A stretch of 64,000 nt of DNA from Halorarum halophilum (lineage in GTDB: Archaea; Halobacteriota; Halobacteria; Halobacteriales; Haloferacaceae), in contig NZ_CP058529.1 of NCBI RefSeq assembly GCF_013401515.1, positions 1,860,001 through 1,924,000 on the forward strand, read 5' to 3'. Position 1 is the stretch's first letter. Each line of letters starts with the position of its first letter. Of the stretch, positions 1 through 7,456 are shown piece by piece. The notes under the pieces are model-generated. The model saw nothing but the letters and a program-made list of their open reading frames with translations. It was not told the origin of the DNA and made no database searches. Position numbers and translations under genes: made by a program.

Positions 1-365
1 CGGTCGCTCGGCGCCTTGAACTCCCGCATCCGGGCGCCGTCGGCCTTCACGAACACGGGGTCGTCGTGGGCCGCCGCGAGGCCGTCCACGACGTCGCGGT
101 CGTACCCCCTGTAGCGGTCCGGGCGCTCCTGCTCAGGGACGAGGCCGAGCGGGAAATCCCCGGCGTCGGCGTCCGCGAGCGCCGCGATCGGGTCGTCGGT
201 CGCCTCGACGCGCGCCACGTGCTCGTCGAAGATGGGGATGCGGACCGTCGCGGTGACGACCGCGCGATCCGTGGCTCCGGCGAGCGCGTACAGCGTGGTC
301 TTCTTCCCGCCGGCGCCCACGACCGCCACGAGACCGTCGGACGGGAGCGCCTCGGCCGGGGTCAT
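1..365 (-). CDS. yqeC: YqeC-family selenium-cofactor/molybdenum hydroxylase accessory protein (partial, C-terminus off the window)
   Basis: The reading frame runs from an ATG at 365-363 leftwards off the window edge, giving about 121 residues. The N-terminus contains a P-loop-like GAGGKKTT (about residues 17-24), followed by TATVRIP and a VKADGAR motif near residue 110. These fit the YqeC family, which is linked to maturation of selenium-dependent molybdenum hydroxylases; that role is family knowledge and partly putative. The start lies 6 bases after the stop of the membrane gene upstream, so the two are probably co-transcribed. The hydroxylase itself is not visible here. Confidence 0.75.
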   Translation of the reverse strand, partial: MTPAEALPSDGLVAVVGAGGKKTTLYALAGATDRAVVTATVRIPIFDEHVARVEATDDPIAALADADAGDFPLGLVPEQERPDRYRGYDRDVVDGLAAAHDDPVFVKADGARMREFKAPSD

Positions 366-371
366 GCTGGA

Positions 372-829
372 TCAATCGTCGGCCGCCGCCGAGAAGCTTC
401 CGCCGCGGACGAGCCTCAGGCCGGTGCCGGCGATACCGGCGACGACGAACGAAGCGGTCCGGGAGACGGCGCTCACCGCGCCGACTGTCTCGATCGCGAT
501 CGCCCCGCCGTCGGTGAGCGGCGGGATTACGACCGCGCCGACGCAGAACGCGAGTAGCCCGGCAACCGCGAACGACGCGACCGTGTTCCCCAGCGAGTCG
601 GTCAGCGCCCCGGCCGTCGCGGCGGCGTACCCTGCTGCCATCGCCGCACAGAGCGTGAACGTTTGCACGACCGCGCCTCCAGCGACGACGAGCCAGATGG
701 TTTCGGCGGTAACTCCGACGGAGGAGATGACGAGGCTCCGGGCTATCGAGAGGAGGACCGCGACTCCCCGGCGAGCAGCGCGAGCAGGAACCGTCGTTCA
801 CGGGTTGTGGGATCGGACGTGGAGGGCAC
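372..829 (-). pseudogene. Small multi-spanning membrane protein, apparently broken by a one-base deletion
   Basis: The downstream frame (stop at 372-374) encodes a hydrophobic protein with about four membrane segments. As an intact frame it can only start at GTG 668, which cuts off clearly hydrophobic coding sequence before it (reading IWLVVAGGAVV just upstream). That upstream coding frame has no start codon before a TGA. A second frame starting at GTG 829-827 reads a plausible N-terminus ending in FLLALLAG. The two join smoothly if one C is added to the CCCC run at 766-769. I therefore infer one gene of about 150 residues carrying a frameshift, either real or a sequencing error. Function unknown. 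It lies directly upstream of yqeC. Confidence 0.55.
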
Positions 830-864
830 GTGTTGTCCGTCGAAAGGCGGACACCTAACGCTTG

Positions 865-1383
865 CTACGGGTCGCCGGCCGCCCGTATCTCCGTCGCGAG
901 TTCGTCGGTGTCGGGGAACGTCAGCGGCTGGTCCGCGCTCCAGGTGTAGGTGACCGTGCCGTCGGGGTCGACGACGAACACCGCCCGGTTGGCGATGCCC
1001 CGGAGGGGGCCGTCCTCTCGCTGGACGCCGAACTCCGCGATGACGTCGGTGTTGAACCCGGAGACGAGCGGGTAGCTCAGGTCGTACTCGTCGATGAACG
1101 CCAGCAGCGACCACGGCGTGTCGGCGCTGACGCCGTAGACGTTCGCGTCCAGCTCCGCGAGTTCCGCGCGCCAGTCGCGCAGCTCGCACAGCTCCCGGGT
1201 GCAGGTTCGCGAGTAGACGCCGGGGTAGAACGCCAGGACGACGGGGCCGTCCTCGAGGACCGTCTCGAGGTCGAACTCGGCCACGTCGTCGCTGGTGTAG
1301 TTCCCCCGTTCGGCGTCTCGTGCCGCTTCCGGCGTCGCCATCGGCGCAGTGACGCTCGGTGCGGGGTCTCCTTCGGTCAGCAT
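865..1383 (-). CDS. Peroxiredoxin-like redoxin domain protein
   Basis: A 172-residue thioredoxin-fold protein of the AhpC/TSA-Bcp type that would reduce peroxides in the cytoplasm. The active-site segment is FYPGVYSRTC (residues 52-61). Cys61 is the expected peroxidatic cysteine in a PxxxSxxC arrangement, with Ser where Thr is usual, and Cys66 follows five residues later as a possible partner. The motif VSADTPW and a late NRAVFVVDPDG strand are typical of the family. The gene is transcribed toward the frameshifted membrane gene and yqeC, 35 bases away from the likely start of the former. Subfamily and reductant are not determinable. Confidence 0.85.
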   Translation of the reverse strand: MLTEGDPAPSVTAPMATPEAARDAERGNYTSDDVAEFDLETVLEDGPVVLAFYPGVYSRTCTRELCELRDWRAELAELDANVYGVSADTPWSLLAFIDEYDLSYPLVSGFNTDVIAEFGVQREDGPLRGIANRAVFVVDPDGTVTYTWSADQPLTFPDTDELATEIRAAGDP

Positions 1384-1469
1384 GGTTCGGGGTTGGATTC
1401 CGGCGCGATAAGGCTTGGTGGCGCTTCAGGAGCACCGACAGCAGGACTCCGGAGACCAACCCGAAAGCC

Positions 1470-1561
1470 CCGGTTTCTGCGCTCGCGCGGCACGCTCCGC
1501 GCTCCCGGCTCACTTCGTTCGCCTGCGGTGCTTGAGGTACCGTGCTTCGCGCAGAAACCGG
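1470..1561. repeat. 92-base fold-back element in the peroxiredoxin-hyuB gap
   Basis: A perfect 13-base inverted repeat (CCGGTTTCTGCGC at 1470-1482 and its complement at 1549-1561) flanks GC-rich sequence with further short palindromes such as CACTTCGTTCG. RNA from this region could fold into a long hairpin. It may be a haloarchaeal intergenic palindromic element or a terminator-like structure. The rest of the 318-base gap 1384-1701 shows no convincing gene. Confidence 0.5.
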
Positions 1562-1701
1562 CCCCTTTCAGTCCCACTCGAGGGAGATCCGGTCCAGCGA
1601 AGGCCCGGACTACCGCGTTGACGACCGCGGGTAGTCGGCCGAGCATCGCCTGAAGCAGTGTTGGAGTACCGCGGAAGCGATTCAGTCGACGTCGTCCGCG
1701 G

Positions 1702-3501
1702 TCAGTTCCCGTCGTCGCCGTCGGGGGCGTAGCCGTACGCCTCGCTAGCGGCGGTAGGCGTTAGTTTCCCGAGGCGGAGGTCCCGCTCGATTCGTTCGGG
1801 GTCACGGTCGGCCGGGTCGCCGTACCCGCCGCCGCCGGGTGTGCGAATGCTGACGACCGACCCCGGCGGGAGGTCGCGGGTGTGTTTGGCCGCGAGTTTC
1901 TCGAGTTCCTCGCCATCTTCATCGCCGGACTGCGTCCGGCTGCTCGCGGAGCTTTGCTCCGCGTAGTCGACCAGGTAGGCCGCGCCGTTTCCACCGGGTT
2001 CGCCGCCCGCCAGGCCGTACGGTCGGGACTCGTGGCGCTCGGCGAGCAGGCTGAACCGCGCCTCGTGGTCGCGGACGCGGATGTCGCGCCGGAGACCGAG
2101 GCCGCCGCGGAACTCGCCGGCTCCGCCCGAGTCCGGCCGGTAGGCGTAGCGTTCGACGCGGAGCGGATAGGCGGTCTCGAGCACCTCCGCGGGCGTGTTC
2201 ATCGTGTTGCTCATGTGGACGTGGACGCCGTCCATCCCGTCGCCGGTCGCCCGGCCGCCGAACCCGCCGCCCTGGGTCTCGTAGAAGGCGTACGGGCCGT
2301 CCGTCCGGGGGTCCGTCCCGCCGAAGGTGACGTTGTTCATCGTCCCCTGGCACGCCGCGACGACCGCCTCCGGGTCGGCTTCGGCGAGCGCGCCGAGCAC
2401 GGCGTCGGTGATGCGCTGGGACGTCTCGAGGTTCCCGCCCACCACGGCCGCCGGAGGGTCGGGGTTCACGATGGTCCCCTCGGGCGCGTGGATCTCGATC
2501 GGCCGGTAGCAGCCGTGGTTCGGGGGGATGTCCGGATCCGTCACGCAGCGCACGGCGTAGTACGTCGCCGACGCGGTGACGGCGAAGACGGCGTTGACGG
2601 GGCCGTCCGTCTGCTCCGCGGTGCCCTCGAAGTCCACGACCACCGAGTCGCCGTCGACCTCGACCGCCACCTCCACCGGCAGGTCCTCGTTCCCGCGCCC
2701 GTCGTCGTCGAGCAGGTCGGCGAACTCGTAGGTCCCGTCGGGCAGGTCCGATATCTCCGCCCGCATCCGGCGCTCGGAGTAGTCCTTGATCTCCTCGAGT
2801 GCGGGTCCGAGCAGGTCGCCGTGCTCGGCCGCGACCTCCCGGAACCGCCGCCGACCGGTCGCGTTCGCGGCGGTCTGCGCCCGGAGGTCGCCCCGGCGCT
2901 CCTCGGGCGTGCGGACGTTCGCGAGGATCATCGAGAGCACGTCGTCGCGGACCTCGCCAGCTGATTCGAACTTGACTGGCGGGATCCGCAAGCCCTCCTG
3001 GTAGATCTCCGTCGAGTCGGCCGCGACGCTGCCCGCAGTGGAGCCCCCGATGTCGGCGTGGTGTGCCCGGTTCGCGGCGAACGCGAGCAGCTCCTCCCCC
3101 GATTCGTCGAACACCGGCGTCACCAGCGTCAGGTCCGGGAGGTGGGCGCCGCCGCGGAACGGGTCGTTCAGCAGCACGGAGTCGCCGGGCGAGAGCGTCT
3201 CCGGCGGGAACGCCTCGACAGCGGCGGCGACCGAGAACGGCATCGCGCCGAGGTGGACGGGCATCGTCTCGGCCTGCGCGATCATCTCGCCGCCGGCGTC
3301 GAACAGCGCCGTCGAGCAGTCGCGCCGCTCCTTGATGTTCGGCGAGTAGCCCGTCCGGACGAGGTTCGCGTTCATCTCCTCCGCGACCGCCTCGCAGGCG
3401 TTGCGGATGACCTCCAGCGTCACCGAGTCGACGCCGCGGTCGTCGGCCTCACCCGCGTCTCCGGCGTCGGCGCCACCGCCGTCGGCGTCGTCGGCCATCA
3501 T
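1702..3501 (-). CDS. hyuB: Hydantoinase B / oxoprolinase family protein
   Basis: A 599-residue protein of the HyuB family, the subunit that pairs with HyuA in ATP-dependent hydantoinases, 5-oxoprolinases and related acetone carboxylases. Family marks include TLEVIRNACEAVAEEM near the N-terminus, LNDPFRGGAHLPD (about residues 110-122), the glycine-rich YETQGGGFGGRATG stretch and the C-terminal TPGGGGYGDP motif. Its start overlaps the hyuA stop by four bases, the usual translational coupling of this pair. The N-terminal 25 residues are Asp/Gly/Ala-rich and could be non-essential. The substrate cannot be told from sequence. Confidence 0.92.
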   Translation of the reverse strand: MMADDADGGGADAGDAGEADDRGVDSVTLEVIRNACEAVAEEMNANLVRTGYSPNIKERRDCSTALFDAGGEMIAQAETMPVHLGAMPFSVAAAVEAFPPETLSPGDSVLLNDPFRGGAHLPDLTLVTPVFDESGEELLAFAANRAHHADIGGSTAGSVAADSTEIYQEGLRIPPVKFESAGEVRDDVLSMILANVRTPEERRGDLRAQTAANATGRRRFREVAAEHGDLLGPALEEIKDYSERRMRAEISDLPDGTYEFADLLDDDGRGNEDLPVEVAVEVDGDSVVVDFEGTAEQTDGPVNAVFAVTASATYYAVRCVTDPDIPPNHGCYRPIEIHAPEGTIVNPDPPAAVVGGNLETSQRITDAVLGALAEADPEAVVAACQGTMNNVTFGGTDPRTDGPYAFYETQGGGFGGRATGDGMDGVHVHMSNTMNTPAEVLETAYPLRVERYAYRPDSGGAGEFRGGLGLRRDIRVRDHEARFSLLAERHESRPYGLAGGEPGGNGAAYLVDYAEQSSASSRTQSGDEDGEELEKLAAKHTRDLPPGSVVSIRTPGGGGYGDPADRDPERIERDLRLGKLTPTAASEAYGYAPDGDDGN

Positions 3502-5534
3502 ACCTCACCCCCGGTTTCGACGACGAGGTTCGCGTCGCCGTCGACCCGCGCTCGCTGGTCGGGATGCACGACGACGGTGCTCTCCGAGCCCTCCACGACC
3601 GCCGGCCCGTCGAAGGCCGCCTCGGTGGGCAGGCGCTCTCGGTCGTACACCGGCGTCCCGTGCTCGTCGCCGTCGAACAGCACCTCGCGCGTCGCTCCCA
3701 CCGCGTCGGCCGGGTCGCCCGCACGGTCCTCGACGGCCAGTTCCGGGGGTTCGACGACGCCGCGGGCGCGCAGTCGGACCGTCACCAGCTCCACCGGCTC
3801 GTCGCGGTAGGCGTGGCCGTACCGGCGCCCGTGGGCCTCGTGGAAGCGTTCCGCGACGGCGTCGAGTTCCGCGTTCCCCACGTCGCCGACCGGGACGCGG
3901 AGGTCGAACGACTGGCCGGCGTAGCGCAGGTCCACGGCGCGCTCGAACCGCCGGTCCGCCTCGTCGTGGCCCGCGGCCGCGAGTTCCTCCCGGCCCTCGG
4001 CCTCGAACTCGGCGAAGGTCGATTCGAGGTTGCCGGGGGACACCTCCTCCCACCGGCGGACCATCGATGTCGAGTAGTCGTAGGTGACGTCGCTGATGAG
4101 CAGCCCCAGCGCGGAGAGCACGCCCGCCGCGCGGGGCACGACCACCTCGGGGATGTCCAGCGCCTCGGCGAGCGCGGTCGCGTGGAGCGGCCCCGCCCCG
4201 CCGAACGCGACGAGGGCGAACTCCCGCGGGTCGTACCCGCGCTCGACGGAGACGACGCGGAGGGCCCGCTCCATGTTCGCGTTGGCGACGTCCAGCACGC
4301 CGGCCGCGGCGTCCTCGACGCTCCCGCCGACGGCGTCGGCGAGCGATTCGAACGCCTCCTGCACCGCCGCCGCCTCGCGGGAGAGCGCGTCAGGGAGGAA
4401 CCCGGTCGGGTCGATGCGGCCGAGGAGCAGGTGCGCGTCCGTGATCGTCGGGTCGGTGCCGCCCCGGCCGTAGCAGATGGGTCCGGGCTGTGCGCCGGCG
4501 GACCGGGGGCCGACGCGGAGCGCGCCGCCGGCGTCGAGGGAGGCGATGGAGCCCCCGCCGGCGCCGACCGTGTGGATGTCGACCGTCGGGACGGACACGG
4601 GGTAGTCGCCGACCTCGGTGTCGGTCGTCACCAGCGGGTCGCCGTCACGGACGAGCGAGACGTCGCAGGAGGTGCCGCCCATGTCCATGGTGATCAGGTC
4701 GGAGACCCCGCGTCGGCCGGCGACGTGGGTCGCCCCGCGGACGCCCGCCGCGGGGCCGGAGAGCAGGGTGTTCACGGGGCGTTCACGCGCGGCGGGGGCG
4801 GCCATCAGCCCCCCGTTCGAGCCCATCACGCGGAGCGGCGCGTCGAGTCCCATTTCTGCCGCGCCGTCCGAGAGCGCGCCGAGGTAGTCGTCCATCACCG
4901 GCTTCAGCGCGGCGTTCAGGCTCGTCGCGAGCGTTCGCTCGTACTCGCGGATCTCGGGCAGCACGTCAGAGGAGAGCGAGATTGAGGCGTTTACTCCCGC
5001 GTCCCGCAGGAGGTCGCGTACCCGGCGCTCGTGGTCGGGACGCTCGAAGGAGAACAGCAGGGAGACGGCGACGCTCTCGACGCCTGTCTCCTTGAGTTCG
5101 GCGGCGACGCCGCGGACGGCGTCCTCATCGAGGGGCGTCAGCACCTCACCGCGCTCGTCCACGCGCTCGGGGACGCCGTAGCGGCGGTCGCGCTCGACCA
5201 CCGGCGTCTGCTTCTCGGCGGCGAAGTCGTAGATGTCGGGGCGATTCTGCCGGCCGATCTCGAGCGCGTCGCGGAAGCCGGCCGTCGTGAGCAGCGCCGT
5301 GTCGGCCCACTCTCCCTCCAGGACCGCGTTCGTCGCGACGGTCGTCCCGTGACCGAGAAATCCCACGTCCGCGAGCGGGGCGTCGAGATCGCCGAGGCCG
5401 GCCAGCACGCCCTCCTCGGGCGCCGACGGGGTGGATGGCGTCTTGTCGACGCGGACGCGGCCGTCCCGGACCGTCACGAGGTCCGTGAACGTGCCGCCGA
5501 CGTCGACGCCGACGCGGGTTCCGGTGTCGTCCAT
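3498..5534 (-). CDS. hyuA: Hydantoinase A / oxoprolinase family protein
   Basis: A 678-residue HyuA-type subunit. The N-terminus has the actin-fold phosphate loop VGVDVGGTFTDLV. The central DMGGTSCDVSL motif (about residues 285-295) and VGAGGGSIA are typical of the ATP-binding hydantoinase A domain, and the C-terminal third matches the HyuA C-terminal domain. It is the first gene of a two-gene operon with hyuB. In the family the pair hydrolyses cyclic amides such as hydantoins or 5-oxoproline using ATP. No transporter or amidohydrolase lies beside it to narrow the substrate. Confidence 0.92.
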   Translation of the reverse strand: MDDTGTRVGVDVGGTFTDLVTVRDGRVRVDKTPSTPSAPEEGVLAGLGDLDAPLADVGFLGHGTTVATNAVLEGEWADTALLTTAGFRDALEIGRQNRPDIYDFAAEKQTPVVERDRRYGVPERVDERGEVLTPLDEDAVRGVAAELKETGVESVAVSLLFSFERPDHERRVRDLLRDAGVNASISLSSDVLPEIREYERTLATSLNAALKPVMDDYLGALSDGAAEMGLDAPLRVMGSNGGLMAAPAARERPVNTLLSGPAAGVRGATHVAGRRGVSDLITMDMGGTSCDVSLVRDGDPLVTTDTEVGDYPVSVPTVDIHTVGAGGGSIASLDAGGALRVGPRSAGAQPGPICYGRGGTDPTITDAHLLLGRIDPTGFLPDALSREAAAVQEAFESLADAVGGSVEDAAAGVLDVANANMERALRVVSVERGYDPREFALVAFGGAGPLHATALAEALDIPEVVVPRAAGVLSALGLLISDVTYDYSTSMVRRWEEVSPGNLESTFAEFEAEGREELAAAGHDEADRRFERAVDLRYAGQSFDLRVPVGDVGNAELDAVAERFHEAHGRRYGHAYRDEPVELVTVRLRARGVVEPPELAVEDRAGDPADAVGATREVLFDGDEHGTPVYDRERLPTEAAFDGPAVVEGSESTVVVHPDQRARVDGDANLVVETGGEV

Positions 5535-5615
5535 GTCCGAGGGTCAGCCGGGAGGACTGTATGCGTTCGCTTCGCGGACGGTCGGGGCGAGAGGTCGGGG
5601 GCGGAGGACCGGCGG

Positions 5616-6041
5616 TCAGTTCCGGACGAGCGCCGCCCCCGCCACGGCCGCGACCGTGGCGACGACGACCGGACGGATCACGGTCAGCATGAAGCCGGCG
5701 AGTTCCATCAGCGAACTTGCACCGGTGCCGACGGAGTCGGGCCTCACGGCGAGGGCGATACCCACCGCGGCCAGGCTCGCACCGACGCCGACCGCGAGGC
5801 AGACGAGCCCCGTCCGTTCGAGGTCGGGTTCGCCGATCGACGCACGACCGCCCGCGTAGCCGACGACTGCCGTGCCGAGGGGGACGAGGAAGAGCGAGAG
5901 CCACGCCGTCGCGGTGTAGTAGCCGGCGACGACGGTCACTCCGCCGTCGACCCAAGCGTGGACGTAGGTGACGACCAGGTTTCCGAGCGTGACGAGTCCG
6001 GCCAGCAGGCCGGCGAGCGCGGGGTATCTGGTGGGAACCAT
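5616..6041 (-). CDS. Haloarchaeal four-helix membrane protein of unknown function
   Basis: A 141-residue, strongly hydrophobic protein with about four transmembrane segments: residues about 8-28, 37-60, 80-100 and 113-138. A polar loop GRASIGEPDLERTG sits in the middle. The length and topology resemble small haloarchaeal DUF membrane proteins (DUF5518-like), but I cannot confirm a family. It lies 81 bases downstream of the hyuA start region on the same strand and 24 bases after the SHOCT-domain gene, so it may be co-transcribed with that gene. Confidence 0.7.
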   Translation of the reverse strand: MVPTRYPALAGLLAGLVTLGNLVVTYVHAWVDGGVTVVAGYYTATAWLSLFLVPLGTAVVGYAGGRASIGEPDLERTGLVCLAVGVGASLAAVGIALAVRPDSVGTGASSLMELAGFMLTVIRPVVVATVAAVAGAALVRN

Positions 6042-6065
6042 GCCCGATAGGTCGGAGCGAGCCCG

Positions 6066-6344
6066 TTAGTCGTTTCGACCGGTGTGCTCGCGCAACCGCT
6101 CGCGGGCGGTCGCCGGGTCCGTGTCCTCGGTGTCGAGCAGGAGGCCGAGCCTGCGTTCGAACTCGGCCTCGTCGATCTCGCCCTCGGCGTAGCGCTCGCA
6201 GAGGCGATCGAGGGGGTCGCTCGGGTCGGGTTCCCGCGTCTCCCAGGTCCCCCACCACGGGTTTGGCACGTCGACCGGCCGGTCCCCGTCCGCTCCGTCG
6301 CCATCGGCGACGTCGCGCTCCCCGACCCCTGCTTCCATGCCCAC
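6066..6344 (-). CDS. SHOCT domain-containing small protein
   Basis: A 92-residue acidic protein. Its C-terminal half DPLDRLCERYAEGEIDEAEF matches the SHOCT (short C-terminal) domain, a small helical module of roughly 30 residues often found in membrane or nucleic-acid-associated proteins. The start may be GTG at 6344 or ATG at 6338. A TATA-like TTAGTATA (complement of 6367-6376) lies about 27 bases before the GTG, favouring leaderless initiation there. The function is unknown. Confidence 0.75.
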   Translation of the reverse strand: MGMEAGVGERDVADGDGADGDRPVDVPNPWWGTWETREPDPSDPLDRLCERYAEGEIDEAEFERRLGLLLDTEDTDPATARERLREHTGRND

Positions 6345-6672
6345 TCGCCAGTTCCATAGCCAACAGCATATACTAATGGTATGAAAACGTTGCTACGCGC
6401 GGTGTTCCGGAGTCGGGGCCGCCCGTTCCGACACCGAACATTCCCGGACGTCGCGGCCCTCTCGGCGCACGTACGGCATCGATTTGTCACTGCCGCATGG
6501 GCGCACGAGTGCGATGAAGAGGTCAGAAGGAGGAGCGGGAGTACGGGAAAGCACGAGGAAGGAGAGTCCCCGGATGAAGGCGGAACGTGGAGACGCCGGC
6601 GGTCCCCGGTAATCTCACGAGCGAATGAACTGCCGCCGAGAAGCTCGCCCCGTTCCGTGGGTTCGGTCCCGT
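6345..6672. other. Gene-free interval with promoter of the SHOCT gene
   Basis: This 328-base stretch holds the AT-rich promoter of the SHOCT gene at about 6360-6380. A frame on the plus strand begins at ATG 6381, but it is arginine-rich, runs into the opposite-strand winged-helix gene and has no haloarchaeal acidic bias, so I regard it as non-coding. Nothing else is evident. Confidence 0.5.
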
Positions 6673-6966
6673 TCAGGCCTCGACGACGCCGTCGAGGTGG
6701 TCGTCGATCTGCTCGTCGAAGTCGCGCTCGCCGTACTCCTCCCGGAGTTCGGCGGCCGCCGCTCCCCGGTCGGTGATCTCGTAGAGGCCGCTGTTCGGCG
6801 CCGGGCCGACCCGCTCGACCAGCCCGTAGTCGGCCAGGATGGGGAGGCGCGTGTTGATGTACGAGCGGTTCTTGTCGAGTTCGTACGAGAGGTTCGCCGC
6901 GTTGTTCCGATTCCCGTCCGCGAGCGCCTCCAGGATCTCGAAATCCGTCGGGGACGTGAGCTTCAT
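6673..6966 (-). CDS. PhiH1 repressor-like winged-helix DNA-binding protein
   Basis: A 97-residue wHTH protein. Residues 5-65 form the helix-turn-helix and wing (DFEILEALADGNR, NRSYINTRLPILADYGLVER, SGLYEITDRG), the pattern of the haloarchaeal PhiH1-repressor family; a short acidic tail follows. A TATA-like box on the minus strand (complement of 6992-6999) lies about 27-30 bases before the ATG, suggesting a leaderless transcript. CCAAC/GTTGG half-sites at about 6988-7010 flank that box and could be an autoregulatory operator, which is inference only. No prophage genes surround it. Confidence 0.85.
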   Translation of the reverse strand: MKLTSPTDFEILEALADGNRNNAANLSYELDKNRSYINTRLPILADYGLVERVGPAPNSGLYEITDRGAAAAELREEYGERDFDEQIDDHLDGVVEA

Positions 6967-7086
6967 TGTCGGTGTAAACGAACCGTACCAACTAAAATAC
7001 CGACGGTTGGGAAATCAAATATAAGATAGGCGAACGATTACGGCGGATAAAACGGGGAACGGCCCCTCGTGTGCCGAGTTTTGGAA

Positions 7087-7362
7087 CTATTCGTCGGGTT
7101 CCTCGACGATCTCCTCGACGCAGTCCCGCGCCAGGGAGAGGTCCTCGATGATCTTCCGGTGGCGTTCGATCGCCTCCTCAATGTGCTGGGCCGCGTTCTC
7201 CGGCGCCGACCCCTCCCGATACCGCGTCCTGAGGAGGTACGCCTGGAGCGCACGCGACGTGTAGTCCTGCGCCTGGATCAGGGAGTTGATCACGGCCCAG
7301 TCCATCTCGTCGGAGGCTCCCGGCCCCTCCTGAGCCTCGGAACCGATCCGGGAACCTACCAT
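7087..7362 (-). CDS. Haloarchaeal helical protein of unknown function
   Basis: A 91-residue protein, almost entirely alpha-helical by appearance (MDWAVINSLIQAQDYTSRAL, then EEAIERHRKIIEDL and an acidic tail). I chose the ATG at 7362-7360 because a TTTAAG box (complement of about 7388-7393) lies about 27 bases upstream, fitting a leaderless mRNA; the longer reading frame upstream is arginine-rich and unlikely. It has no recognised domain. It is the gene after arcS on the same strand, separated by 94 bases. Confidence 0.65.
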   Translation of the reverse strand: MVGSRIGSEAQEGPGASDEMDWAVINSLIQAQDYTSRALQAYLLRTRYREGSAPENAAQHIEEAIERHRKIIEDLSLARDCVEEIVEEPDE

Positions 7363-7456
7363 TGGTAGTTGAAACCTGTTGGTGAGACTTAAACCTTGGA
7401 TGCCTGTCAACTCCGTCCGGCTCGGCGGATCCCGATCTCGGTGAAAGAAAGGGCGC

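Noticed and set aside
5146-6369. A 407-codon arginine-rich frame opposite hyuA's N-terminal region
   Set aside because: Its composition is wholly unlike haloarchaeal proteins and it overlaps HyuA and two other better-supported genes.
6381-6776. A 131-codon plus-strand frame starting near the SHOCT promoter
   Set aside because: Arg-rich, no domain, and overlaps the winged-helix gene on the other strand.
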